Positions 43,132-54,500 of a stretch of DNA of 64,000 nucleotides are shown here, one piece after another (position 1 is the stretch's first letter; every line of letters begins with the position of its first letter). This DNA comes from Arthrobacter sp. Y-9 (lineage in GTDB: Bacteria > Actinomycetota > Actinomycetes > Actinomycetales > Micrococcaceae): assembly GCF_029690065.1 (NCBI RefSeq), contig NZ_CP121463.1:310001-374000 (forward strand), read 5' to 3'. Below the pieces are notes generated by a model that had not been told where the DNA came from, ran no database searches, and was given only the letters and a program-made list of their open reading frames with translations. The translations under genes and the position numbers were made by a program.

Positions 43132-43416
43132 GTGACTGTTACCAAGGACCTATTGCGAGAGGCGTTTGAGATACTCCTTGAGCGCGCAGCCAACGGGGAC
43201 GATGTTGTTGACCTTGGCGTGGACTACTACTGGTCCATCCCTCCTCGCCTCCAAGGGGACGTGCTCGCCGGCCCACCGGAGCTCACTGTCGGGCAGTACT
43301 CAGAATGCACTGAAAATCTGAGCTCTCTCGTTAATGATCCGGAGAACGCCGTCGGTTACGGTCTTGTGTGGCTCGCGGACGTTCTGAGAGCCATCGGAGC
43401 CCGCGAAGTGGGCTAA
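43132..43416 (+). CDS. Small immunity-like protein (94 aa)
   Basis: GTG start with GGAAGGA at 9 nt; the long upstream frame is a shadow of the phosphodiesterase gene. The acidic product reads VTKDLLREAFEILLERA at the N-terminus and ends GYGLVWLADVLRAIGA after LTVGQYSECTENLSSLVNDP. To my recollection this pattern is common in small proteins next to actinobacterial polymorphic toxins, where they look like immunity proteins. No toxin lies directly upstream, and the Rhs locus begins 0.3 kb downstream on the same strand, so it may be an orphan immunity gene (inference). Confidence 0.6.
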   Translation: MTVTKDLLREAFEILLERAANGDDVVDLGVDYYWSIPPRLQGDVLAGPPELTVGQYSECTENLSSLVNDPENAVGYGLVWLADVLRAIGAREVG

Positions 43417-43748
43417 GTCGTCATTGCCTCGCTTTCGTGGGGTGTGAAGCGGGACTTGACCGGCTGTCGCCGCATCCGGATCCGGGTTGTGGATGACGAC
43501 GGTGGCGTGGGTTTCGGCGTCGAGGTGCTCACCTCGAAGCGGCCCGCCGACGCGCCTGGAAGAAGCCCGCACTGCTCGGCGAGGTAGCTGCAACGTGCCC
43601 ATGGTCAATGTGTAGAGCTCAGTCATGCCGTCGTAAAACATACCGGTGGAATGTTTTCATTTGTCTTGTCACCGCGTGATCGACGTCATATGGTTCACTC
43701 ATCAATGGCTTCAGAGGAGGGCCTGAAGCCTGCCACTCGCACAACTTC
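43417..43748. other. 332-nt gap before the Rhs locus; degraded DNA with an inverted repeat
   Basis: No supported gene. AAAACAT-N9-ATGTTTT (43635-43657) is a perfect 7-bp inverted repeat in AT-richer DNA about 90 nt before the first DNRLRE gene and may be its operator or part of its promoter. The rest gives only fragmentary translations, possibly remains of an older gene. Confidence 0.5.
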
Positions 43749-45551
43749 ATGGGGATCATATTGGGGACTTTCCGGCGAAAGCCGCTACATCGTGCTGTCT
43801 CTTTTTTCATCGCAGGCCTCGGCCTTCCGCTCGTCCTGGTGGTGGGAGCGGGCGCGGTTCAGGCGAAAAGCCCTGACGCCGGGGTCGACACGCCGAGCGC
43901 CACTGAGCAGGCTGCGCGCAAGGCGAAGGCATCCGGTTCAGCATTTGAAGTCGACTCTCTGACCACCGAGACTTCGCGTACTGTCGCACTTCCGGACGGC
44001 ACTTTCCAGGCCCAGCTCGATTCGCGTCCTGTTCGTGTCAAGGGCGCCGACGGGTGGAGCCCGGTCGATACGACGCTCAGGTCTGCGGTAGCGAGCGGGG
44101 AACGCCGGTTGGTTCCCCGGAACGCAGTGGCTGACATCGCCATCGCCCAGGGCGGTTCGGATGTCATGTCCTATGTCGGCGACCGGAAGGGAGCCGCCGT
44201 CACTCAGAAATGGCCCTTTGGAGCCCTCCCGGAGCCTCTCGTCGAGGGGGACACCGCGACGTATCGATCAGTCCTCCCTGATGTGGATCTGGTCCAGATC
44301 GTCACTCCCACCGGTGTTTCACAGGTGCTCAAGGTGAAGACCCTGGAGGCGTTGAAGGACCCGCGAGTTGCGCAGATGAGGTTTTTCCTTCACGCCGATG
44401 GCGCCACCGTGAAGGACCGCGGTGATGGGAAGGGTCTTGTGGCGGTGAGCGCCGAAGGCAAGGCAGCGCTCGAGACCGCTGAGGGTCAGTGGTGGGACTC
44501 CTCCTGGAAGGACTCTTCCGCTTCGGGCCCTGGTGGGCCGGGGTTGCGGCATCCGCTGAGTCTCAGCCTTGGCACTGAGAGCGATCAGCAGGTGCAGAAA
44601 CTGGGTATGAGTGGCATCCTGTCGGCGAAGAAGCTGACGTTCCCCGTCTTCGTGGACCCGGACTGGAGTACGAGCCGCTCCGGCTACACCTACGTCGATT
44701 CCTTTACGCCCACGGTCTCGTATTGGAACGGCTCCGGCGGTGCCGATGGTACGGTCCACGTCGGTTATCTGCCTCCGGAATGGGATTACACCTACGGGGC
44801 CTCTCACGTCACACGGGGGTTCTACCAGTTCAACACCTCGGCGCTCGCCGGGAAGAAAATCATCTCCGCCAAGCTGAACACCACCGAGACGTGGTCGCCG
44901 ACGTGCACAGCGCGTCCAGTGAGCGCCTATGTGACGGGCTCTGTCGGACCCGGCACCACCTGGAACGCGCAGCCCGCCTTCGTCCAGAAGGTGAGCACCC
45001 AGAACGTGGCCAAGGGATACTCTGCCTCGTGCCCGGCCGGTTCAGTGGCTTTCGACATGGGGGCCGCCACATCGCAGCTGTCAACGACGTCGCAATGGTC
45101 TGTCGGACTGAAGGCCGACAACGAGAGCGACGCCCTGGGATGGAAGCGGTTCAGCAATACAGCGACCCTGGTGGTCACCTATGACACTCCACCGACCACA
45201 CCAACGATCTTCACGATCGATGGGGGCTTTTGGGACGGGCAGCCGTCCGCGCAGGGATCCCGGTATGTCACTGCCGTCCCAATCCCGTCCTACAAGGTCA
45301 GGGCGAGCGACCCGGACGGAGCTCCGGGCGGTGGCATCACCGTGACCATGACGGTCAAGGAGCGCGTGACCGGAGCGGTCAGGTCTTCGGGCACGACGGC
45401 TTCGGGTTCGCCGGCTGACGGAACGATCTTCACCTGGCAAGGCGGCACCCTGGCGGACGGCGATTACGTCCTGGAGGCTTACGCGACCGATGCGCAGGGC
45501 TATCGATCCGGCATCATGTCCTTCGCTTACACCGTCGACTCGACCCCCTGA
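43749..45551 (+). CDS. Secreted DNRLRE domain protein, C-terminally short paralogue
   Basis: 600 residues. The ATG at 43749 lacks a ribosome site; TTG at 43761, preceded by GGGGAT, aligns better with the start of its paralogue. Signal peptide: RKPLHRAVSFFIAGLGLPLVLVV...VQA. It is closely related along its whole length to residues 1-605 of the next gene product, including RVAQMRFFLHADGATVKDRG, FPVFVDPDW, the DNRLRE module (about residues 302-480, SYWNGSGGADGTVHVGY) and a final Ig-like domain ending in YTVDSTP. There it stops, where the paralogue continues to a LamG domain. Probably a surface or secreted partner of the Rhs protein (inference). Confidence 0.8.
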   Translation: MGIILGTFRRKPLHRAVSFFIAGLGLPLVLVVGAGAVQAKSPDAGVDTPSATEQAARKAKASGSAFEVDSLTTETSRTVALPDGTFQAQLDSRPVRVKGADGWSPVDTTLRSAVASGERRLVPRNAVADIAIAQGGSDVMSYVGDRKGAAVTQKWPFGALPEPLVEGDTATYRSVLPDVDLVQIVTPTGVSQVLKVKTLEALKDPRVAQMRFFLHADGATVKDRGDGKGLVAVSAEGKAALETAEGQWWDSSWKDSSASGPGGPGLRHPLSLSLGTESDQQVQKLGMSGILSAKKLTFPVFVDPDWSTSRSGYTYVDSFTPTVSYWNGSGGADGTVHVGYLPPEWDYTYGASHVTRGFYQFNTSALAGKKIISAKLNTTETWSPTCTARPVSAYVTGSVGPGTTWNAQPAFVQKVSTQNVAKGYSASCPAGSVAFDMGAATSQLSTTSQWSVGLKADNESDALGWKRFSNTATLVVTYDTPPTTPTIFTIDGGFWDGQPSAQGSRYVTAVPIPSYKVRASDPDGAPGGGITVTMTVKERVTGAVRSSGTTASGSPADGTIFTWQGGTLADGDYVLEAYATDAQGYRSGIMSFAYTVDSTP

Positions 45552-45613
45552 ACAACCCACCATCCATCACCTTCCGGAACCACCGGAACCACTTTGAGCT
45601 TGAGGAGCACAGC

Positions 45614-48514
45614 GTGGGATCACTGAAAAGCCGCCGCTTCCGCATCATGTCGGCGGCCATCGTCGCCGCCTGTCTTTCCGCAGGGATGACGCCTGCGTAT
45701 GCGGAGGAGGCGCCGTCATCTGGGCCAGGCGGATCTCCGGCCGCGTCCTCACAGGTTCCAGCAGAGTCGCCGTCGTTGGGGAAGGCGGAGGCCGCCGCCG
45801 TCAAGGAGGCCAAGGAGACGGGTTCTCCTGTCGTGGTGGATTCGCTCACGACCGAGTCATCGGTGACGACCGCCCAGCCTGATGGGACGGTGAAGTCCGA
45901 GATCTCCTCCGAGCCGGTCCGGGTCAAAGAAGCCACGACGTGGCACCAGATCGACACCGACCTCAAGTCCGTCGACCAGGAGGGTAAGCCACGGCTCGTT
46001 CCGGAACACGTCTTCGCCGATGTGTCGCTGGCCAAAGGCGGCTCCGATGTGATGGCCTACGTGGGCGATCATCGTGGCGCAGCCGTGACGCAGAAGTGGC
46101 CTTTCGGCACTCTGCCCGAGCCCGTCGTCGAAGGTGACACTGCGACATACTCCGAGGTTCTGCCGGGTGTCGATCTTGTACAGCTGGCCCGGCCCACCGG
46201 TGTGTCGCAAGTCTTGAAGGTGAAGACGCGTGATGCGCTGTCGGATCCGCGGGTTGCACAGATGAGGTTTTTCCTTCATGCCGATGGCGCCACAGTGAAG
46301 GACCGCGGTGACGGCAAGGGCCTTGTGGCGGTGACCGCTGACGGCAAGGCGGCGCTGCAGACAGCTGAAGGCCAGTGGTGGGATTCTTCCTGGGAAGGTT
46401 CGACGGCGTCGGGTCCTGGTGGCCCGGGACTGGTCTACCCGCTGAGTCTGAGCCTGGGCGCTGAGGGGGACCAGCAAGTGCAGAAGCTGGGGATGAGTGG
46501 CATTCTGTCGGCAAAGAAGCTGACATTCCCTGTGTTCGTGGATCCGGACTGGACCACCAACCGTGACGGGTACACCTACGTGGACTCTTTCTGGCCGACC
46601 ATGTCCTATTGGAATGGCGGTGGGGGCTCGGATGGCAGCGTACACGTCGGGTATCTGCCTCCCGAATGGGATTACACCTATGGCGCCTCCCATGTGACGC
46701 GTGGACACTATCAGTTCACGACGTCGGCCCTGGCAGGCAAGAAGGTCATCAAAGCGGTCATGAACACGACTGAGGTGTGGTCGCCGTCGTGCACGGCGCG
46801 TCCAGTGACCGCATACGCGACAAGCACCGTCGGTGCCGGAACGACGTGGAATTCGCAACCGGCATGGGGCACGAAATTCAGCACGGCGAATGTCGCCAAG
46901 GGCAATTCGGGGTCTTGCCCGGCGGGAACCGTCGGTTTTGACATGGGAGCTGCCAAGAGCGCATTGTCCACGGATGCGCAGTGGTCGGTGGGCCTCAAAG
47001 CGGACGACGAGACCGACTCCCTGGGCTGGAAGCGGTTCAGCAACGCTGCGACCTTGACCGTCACTTATGACACTCCGCCAACCACTCCCACGATCTACGG
47101 CATTGACGGTGGTCTCTGGGAAGGAGAACCGGGCGCGACGGGGTCTCGGTATGTCACCAGGTTCTCTGCGCCTTTCTACAGGGTTCGCTCGGGCGATCCT
47201 GATGGAGCGGTCGGAGGCAACATCACGGTGTCCATGAAGGTGACCCAGGCCGCTAACGGCGCCCTGATGTTCTCGGGGACGTCGGCACCGGGGTCCCCGA
47301 CGATCGGCACCTTTTTCACCTGGCAGGGAGGATCGCTCCCCGACGGTCGATACGTGCTGTCGGCCACTGCGACAGATGCCCAGGGCTACAGCTCCGGGAC
47401 CATGACCTTCATCTTCTACGTGGACACGACTCCACCCGAGTCGCCCACCATCACCCCGTCCGGTGGCTTCCCCGTGACGTCGACGGGTCCGAACCAAGGC
47501 TCTACGTCGGCTGTTCCAGGACAGGACACTGTTTCGTTCACCCTCGGTGACGGCGGCGAGTATGGCGTGGAGAAGTTCATCTACGCCGTGACCAAGGACG
47601 GCCAGGTGACGTCGCACCCGGTCTCGATGGCGTGCAACACCCGTAGCGGCCCCTTCGTCTCCGTCTGTGCCACATCGAACAAGGCAACGATTGACGTCAG
47701 TCCGATCGACCAGAACACGGTGATCAGTGCGTGGGCGGTCGACACCGCCGGCAACGTCAATCTCCTCAAAGAGAGCACCAGCGCCACCACATACACGCTG
47801 TCGACGGGGGCTCAGGCGCCATTGCCCCATGACCTGCAGCCCGTGACGGTCTCCGGTGGAGCCGCCTGGGCTGATCAAGCGGTGTGCAACTCCGGTTCGC
47901 CGAATGTGGCACTCTGTCCCGATACGGCAGACCAGCGGAGCGGCAAGGTGCTCCAGTTCGCAGCGGCGGGGGACAGAGGCGACGTTGCAAGCGGCGCCGT
48001 CGACACGTCCAAAGCCTTCACGGCAGCGGCGTGGGTGAAGCCGCAAGGCGGAACCGGCACCCGATCGGTGATCACCCAGGTTGCGGCTTCGGGAGGACCT
48101 GGGGCGCGGCTGGGCATTCTGCCCGACGCGGCGAACAAGCCACAGTTCGGCCTGCAGGGGTGGACCAGTGCTACGGCCGATTCCCGCGTCCTGAACAACG
48201 CTTCGGGCGGTATCCAGGACGGTGAGTGGGCCTACGTGGTCAGCGCCTATGACCCTCTGAACCAGCAATTGCGGATCACCGTGACCAGCGGCGGGCAAGT
48301 GACGACGTGGATCACCGCAACAGCGCAGACCCGGTTCCTTGCCTCCTCGGCAGCGCAGCCGGTTCGGCTCGGGTATCTTTCGACATCCACTCAGGACCAG
48401 TTCCTCGGCTCGATCTACCGTCCCGTGCTGGCCCAGGGCATCCTCACGGCTGAACAGATCAAGAATCTGACGAGCAGCTTCAACGACAACGGCGAACAAG
48501 GGCTGATGAGATGA
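45614..48514 (+). CDS. Secreted DNRLRE and LamG domain protein
   Basis: 966 residues, GTG start with TGAGGAG upstream. Signal peptide MGSLKSRRFRIMSAAIVAAC..TPAYA. A beta-rich N-terminal region is followed by a DNRLRE module (about 309-490), an Ig-like domain (about 490-605), a second beta domain (about 605-740) and a concanavalin-like LamG domain (about 770-955: VLQFAAAGDRGDVASGAV, FTAAAWVKPQGG, QPVRLGYLS). DNRLRE and carbohydrate-binding-like modules form the N-terminus of WapA-type Rhs proteins in Bacillus; here they are on separate chains. The stop overlaps the Rhs start by 4 nt (ATGA), so the two are produced together and likely act together. Confidence 0.87.
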   Translation: MGSLKSRRFRIMSAAIVAACLSAGMTPAYAEEAPSSGPGGSPAASSQVPAESPSLGKAEAAAVKEAKETGSPVVVDSLTTESSVTTAQPDGTVKSEISSEPVRVKEATTWHQIDTDLKSVDQEGKPRLVPEHVFADVSLAKGGSDVMAYVGDHRGAAVTQKWPFGTLPEPVVEGDTATYSEVLPGVDLVQLARPTGVSQVLKVKTRDALSDPRVAQMRFFLHADGATVKDRGDGKGLVAVTADGKAALQTAEGQWWDSSWEGSTASGPGGPGLVYPLSLSLGAEGDQQVQKLGMSGILSAKKLTFPVFVDPDWTTNRDGYTYVDSFWPTMSYWNGGGGSDGSVHVGYLPPEWDYTYGASHVTRGHYQFTTSALAGKKVIKAVMNTTEVWSPSCTARPVTAYATSTVGAGTTWNSQPAWGTKFSTANVAKGNSGSCPAGTVGFDMGAAKSALSTDAQWSVGLKADDETDSLGWKRFSNAATLTVTYDTPPTTPTIYGIDGGLWEGEPGATGSRYVTRFSAPFYRVRSGDPDGAVGGNITVSMKVTQAANGALMFSGTSAPGSPTIGTFFTWQGGSLPDGRYVLSATATDAQGYSSGTMTFIFYVDTTPPESPTITPSGGFPVTSTGPNQGSTSAVPGQDTVSFTLGDGGEYGVEKFIYAVTKDGQVTSHPVSMACNTRSGPFVSVCATSNKATIDVSPIDQNTVISAWAVDTAGNVNLLKESTSATTYTLSTGAQAPLPHDLQPVTVSGGAAWADQAVCNSGSPNVALCPDTADQRSGKVLQFAAAGDRGDVASGAVDTSKAFTAAAWVKPQGGTGTRSVITQVAASGGPGARLGILPDAANKPQFGLQGWTSATADSRVLNNASGGIQDGEWAYVVSAYDPLNQQLRITVTSGGQVTTWITATAQTRFLASSAAQPVRLGYLSTSTQDQFLGSIYRPVLAQGILTAEQIKNLTSSFNDNGEQGLMR

Positions 48515-51500
48515 GTAGAAGATTCCCCGCGAGGACATTCAAAGGTCTGAAAGGCGCGCTCGCCGCTTCCTCGGTGGCGGCGGTGCTTCTCGCAAGTGCG
48601 GGACTGTACTCCCTCCCGGACACTGGCGGGTCGCCTCAAGAGCAGTTGAAAGCCCAGGACCTGCCGGCGGTGTCGGCGGTGCCGTGGGCTCCGAGCGGGG
48701 AATCGAAGGGGCTGCCCTTCCTCTCGGGCGCAACGCAGACGCACGACCGACGAGGCCGCGTGGCAGGGACAGAGCAGGTTTCGGTTCCGATCGCTCAAGG
48801 TGGGCAATCCACGGTGACGGTCGTGCCGGCGTCGTTCTCCCAGTCCGGGCGGAAAGCCACCGCCGTCCAGCCCCGGACCGTGGCATCGCCGACCAATGAC
48901 AAAGGCGCGGGTGACTTCTCCGCCCTCCCCGGAACGGGCGCTTCCCAGTGGGGATCCACGTCCCAGACGGGTGGGTTCACATGGTCGTATCCCTTGCCGG
49001 GCCGCGAAGCGCCCGCCGGTGGATCACCGTCTCTGTCTCTGTCGTACGATTCCTCTCGCGTGGATGGATTGACGGCGGCCACCAACAACCAGGCCAGCAC
49101 GGTCGGAGACGGGTGGGTTCTTGCAGGACTGGGTTCGATCCGGCAGAAGTTCGGTTCGTGCCTGGACCAAGACGTCGCCGATTCCTACGACCTCTGCGGA
49201 AACAAGGGCGGACAGTCGTTTTCCATCGCGTTCGGCGGACGTTCCGGGAAAATCATCAAGGACGCCGCGTCGGGCGTTTTCAAGCTCGAGAACGATGACA
49301 ACACTAAGATCGAGTACCTCACCGGATCGGGCCAGAACGGTTCCTACGACGGCGGGTACTGGAAACTGACCGACACCGCGGGCACCCAGTATTTCTTCGG
49401 ACGGAACAAGCTTCCCGGATGGGCCAACGGATCTGCGACGACCAACTCGGTGGACACGGTCCCCGTGGGTGCGGCGAACTCCAGCCAACCGTGCGCTGCA
49501 GGATCCTTCGGCGCCTCCCTCTGTCAGCAGGCGGCTGCGTGGAATCTCGACTACGTCGTGGATGTCCACGGCAATTCTCAGGCGGTCTACTACGCGCAGG
49601 ACACCAATTTCTACGCCTCTCAGAAGGGCACCGGAGCACGGTTGTCCTATGTGCGGTCCTCCCGCCCGATCAGGGTCGACTACGGGATGCGCTCCGGTGA
49701 CGAGCTCGAGGCCAACGCGGCCCCGTTGCAGTACGTTTTCAGCTACACCGGACGCTGCACCGGGACGGATTGCAGCAAGGGCAGCGACATTCCCGCGACG
49801 TACTCGTGCACCGCCTCGGGAACGTGTGAGATGCAGTCGCCCACGTTCTACTCAGACCAGCGCTTGCAGACCATCACCACGAAGACGCTGGTGGGCTCCG
49901 CTTACCAGAACATCGACACCTGGACTCTGGCACACACTTTCCCGGACCCGGGCGATGGGACCAAGCCCGCCCTCTGGCTGGGCTCCGTCACGCACACCGC
50001 CGCGGATACGACGTCGGGCCGCACAGCTGTGACCGATCCCGCTGTGGTGTTCTCCGGCCAGACGCTGCAGAACAGGGTGTGGGTAGTGGATGGCCAGGCG
50101 CCCCTGGACCGTTACCGCATCTCCGGAATCAAACTGCCCACCGGTGGCGTGGTGTCTGTAAGCTACCTCGCGGCGGAATGCACGCCGACGAATCTGCCCG
50201 CGTCTCCTGAGACCAATAACAAGCGCTGTTTCCCGCAGCGGTGGGCTCCGACCACTCCGATTCCTGAGACTGCCCGTACCGATTACTTCCACATCTACCC
50301 GGTGGCAGCCATCGGCATCGCCGCGGGCCCGGGTGGCGGAGTCGACATGCTCACGCGGTACCAGTACATCGGCACCCCCGCCTGGAAGTACCCCGAACAG
50401 AAATACGTGACGGGCAAGGGCGGCACGGACATGACCTGGTCCGTGGCGGCCGGGTGGGCTCAGGTGAAGACCATCAAGGGCAACAATTCGGGCACGGCGA
50501 ATCCCACGTCGATCGCCACGTATCTGAGAGGACTGGACGGCACCCCGTCTGATTCAAGTGGCGGCACCAGAGCGTCCACGGTGACCACCACCGATGGCAC
50601 CGCCATCACGGATTCGCCGTGGCTGACGGGCATGCAGGTGGAGACTCAGAGTTTCCTCGGCGACACCACGACGCGCCTGTCCAGTTCCATCACCGTCCCC
50701 TGGGCCTCGTCGCCGACGGCGACGTCGACCGCAGCGCTGGGTTCGGCAACTGCTCGCCACATCGGGGTTGCCACCCAGAAGACGGTCCAGGCGTCCGGTC
50801 AGACGGCGGCTCCCATCAATGGGGCCAGGTCCCGGACCACGACCCTGACCCACGACGGTTACGGCCGTGTCACGGCCACGAGCAACACCGCGCAGACCGG
50901 TGGCACGGATGCCTCGTGCCAGCTGACGGTGTTTGCGGACAACACAGGCGCGAATCTCCTGGGGCTGCCCGCCACTCAGACCACGCGAAAGGGTGAGTGC
51001 TCCGGCGGCACCAGCACCGGGGATATTCTGACCGCGTCGCGTACGCTGTACGACTCCTCGGCCTCCGCTGATCCAGGGAGCAACGGGTATCAGGCTCCCA
51101 CCAAGGGCCAGGTGACCCGTACCGACACGGCGACTGAGACCAACGGTGGGTCGGTGTCGACGTGGCTCACGGGCGACACCATCGGCTATGACTCGCTCGG
51201 CCGGGCTATCAGCTCGACCGATCCGACCACCGGGACCGACCGGGTCACCGCCACGACCTACAGTCCCGCCACAGGCCTCCCGACGACGGTGACCTCCACC
51301 AATCCCTTGGGCTGGACGTCGAGCCAGACGTTCGATGCCTCCCGCGGTTCGGCCCTCACCGCCACGGATGTCAACGGCAACGTGTCCACCAGTGAATACG
51401 ATTCGTCCGGACGCCTGGTCAAGCAGTGGGACGCGCTTCGTCCCAAGGCGAACTATCCCACTCCGTCGCTCGCCATCACCTACGCGGTGTCGCAGACGGC

Positions 51501-54500
51501 GCCGTCGTCCATCAAAACCGATCGGGTCAACAACTCGGGTGGGATCGTCAGCGGGTATGCGATCTTCGATGGGCTGGGCCGTGCCCGTCAGACGCAGACG
51601 GCTTCGCCGATCGGTGGCACCATCGCCACGGACACGTATTACAACAGTGCTGGAGATCTCGCCAAGAGCGTCCACGAGTACTACATGACGAATGCGCCGT
51701 CGGGGACGCTCTTCATCCCCACCATCGCGGTCCCGTCCTCCACCACCTACGCCTACGATGCCGCAGGACGTGTCACAACGACCTCGGACGTGGCCAATGA
51801 CAATCAAACCCTGTGGACCAGCACGCTGGCGTACGCGGGGACCGACACGGTCACCAGCACCGGCCCTACTCCTCCGGGAGGCACAGCTGCGGCTTCGGCG
51901 AAGCAAAGCGTGACGGACCTCGATGGCAACGCTGTGGCGAATGTTCTGTTCCGCGGCCCGACCACAGCGTCGGCGAAGGACACCAGCACGTACACCTTCG
52001 ACACGCTCGGACAGATGACCTCGATGAAGGACGTCGCCGGCAACACGTGGAGCTGGACCTACGACGCCGCGGGGCGCCAGGTCTCCGCCACTGACCCGGA
52101 TGCCGGCGCGAGTTCGCTGAGCTACGATGCGAGCGGTCGGCTGGCGACCACCACTGACGCTCTCGGCACGGTCACGAAGAACGAGTATGACGCGTTGGAC
52201 CGGTCGGTCAAGACGACCGTGGCGGTCAGTGGGGGTACGGAGAAGACTCTCGTCACCCGGAGTTACGACAGCGAGAAGAAGGGTCAGCTCAGTTCCGAAA
52301 CCCGGTACAACGGGACGAACTACGATCAGGCCGTCATCTCGACCTACGCGAACTACAACGCCAATAACCAGCCGGGAACGTCCACCGTGACCGTTCCATC
52401 CGGGCTGGGAACCTTCGCCGGAACGTACACCACGACCGCAAGCTATCGACAGAATGGTCTTCCGAACACCCAGAGCATCCCGGCCCTGGGAGGCCTGGCG
52501 GCGGAGACCCTGACGTCGTCCTACGACAGCGCCGATCGGCCGATCGCCCTCGAAAGCAATCTCGGCGACAACATCGCCACGAACGGTGCCTACAACAACC
52601 TGGGCTGGCTGGGGTCCTTCCAGCAGTGGGACAAGAACTCTGTCTATTCGACCAACCCCACCGTCGGCACCACAGCCACTTACTTCGACTATGACGCGAC
52701 CACGCAGCGAGTTGTCGCTGTTCGGAGTGACAACAAGTCCAAGGGCGTGATCGCCGACCTCGGCAAGACGAGCTACAAGTACGACGCCGCAGGGAAGATC
52801 ACCAACCGGAATCAGTCGTGGTCCGCTCGGACCAATAAGCCGGTCGACAATCAGTGCTTCGCCTATGACTACGCGGATCGTCTGGCTGCTGCCTGGAGCC
52901 CCACCGCCGCCTGCGGTGCCGCCCCGGCATCCAGCGCCACCTCCGTCACCGGCCTCGGAGGGCCTGCGGCCTACGCCCAGACCTACACGTACACGGCAGG
53001 TGGAGATCGTGCCCAGGTCAAGCGCTTCGGTCCCACCGGTGCCCTGGCGTCCACTGAGGCTTACAGTTATCAGGGAACCGGCCACCGTCTGTCCGGGATG
53101 ACGAGCACCCCCGCCACGGGGACTGCGACTTCCGCGTCGTTCGGGTGGGACGCTGCGGGACGGATGACCACGAGGGCCGGGCAGACGCTGAACTACACGG
53201 CGGACGGCAAGCTCGCCGGCACGTCAGGCAGCACCACGCTGTCTGGTAACCCCAACCCGAACAGTGCTTCGGGTAACCCGCCTGCGTCGACGGCGACAGG
53301 TGACACTCAGCGGTTCTATACCGCCGGTGGAGACCTCATCGGAATCACCGACGGGACTGGAACGACGTTCACTCTGGGAATGACGACGGCGCATGCCACG
53401 ACGGCCGGCGCTGTCACCGCAACGCGGTCGTACAGCTTCGCCGGGAAGGCAGTCGCCGAGCGCACAGCCAAATCCGGGGTTTCCCAGCTGACTGTCATCC
53501 TGAGTGATCGGGTGAACACCGGCCAGACGATGGTCCTGCCCACGACCGCGACTGCCGGTACCACCGCTGTCGTCAGGTTCACTGATCCGTACGGTCTGGC
53601 CCGTGGCCCGACCCAATCGGCGGTCGCCAACGCCGCTTTCGCGGCCGCGCCAGCTGGCGCTCGCGGAGTGGGAAGCAATGCCGCCAACCCTGCCGGGTTC
53701 GGCGCCGTCAACGGCTACATCGGAAAGCTGGCCGACTCGCAGTCGAAGCTCGTTCAGGTGGGCGCCCGAGAACTCGACCCGACGCTGGGTGTCTTCACTG
53801 CGCCGGACCCAATCCTTGAACGTTCTGATCAGCGGCTCTTCAGCCCCTACATGTATTCGGGAGCTGACCCGGTCAATTTCTCGGACCCCAGCGGCCTGTT
53901 CCTATGTGACGTGTGCAACGGGTACGAGTCGCGTCCCAACGTGCCGATCAACCACACGAAGGGCCCGATCAAGGACTACGGCAAGAAGTGGGAGCAAGCC
54001 CAGTACGGAACTCTGACCGTCGCACCGGGAGGCCCTGGAAACTACTACTACGGTACGAGCAACCCCTACTGGCGATACACGGGCGCCGCTACGATCGGGA
54101 ACCTTCCAACTGCGAATCCTGTAAAGAAGGTCGCCGAACAAACTGCAAAGTCGTTCGTTCACAATGCGACTGAAGTCCTTTCCTGGGTTCAGGACCTCGC
54201 ATGCAATACACCCAACGGTATATGTGCGGCCGTCACAGTTCTGTACGCGGTAGGTAGCATTGCAGACGGCCTGAACGAAAACCCCAACGACGTTGGGGGA
54301 GCACTGGCTAGAGGGCTCGGGGGAGCAGTCCTGGGCGCCGTTCCTGTGGGCGGCAAAGCGCTTAAGGCGGGAATGCGTGTCGCTAAAGCGACCGAGAAGG
54401 TGGCGGCACGCTCTGTGTTGGAGGGTGCTAAAAGGGTGTCGGGAAAGTTCCCCCGTTCTGCCGAGCCCAATCAAACCCTATTCCGCCAAGACCCTAGTGG

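Noticed and set aside
43417-43634. Transposase remnant
   Set aside because: Minus-strand frames here give fragmentary protein-like stretches, but none matches a transposase motif and there are no terminal inverted repeats.
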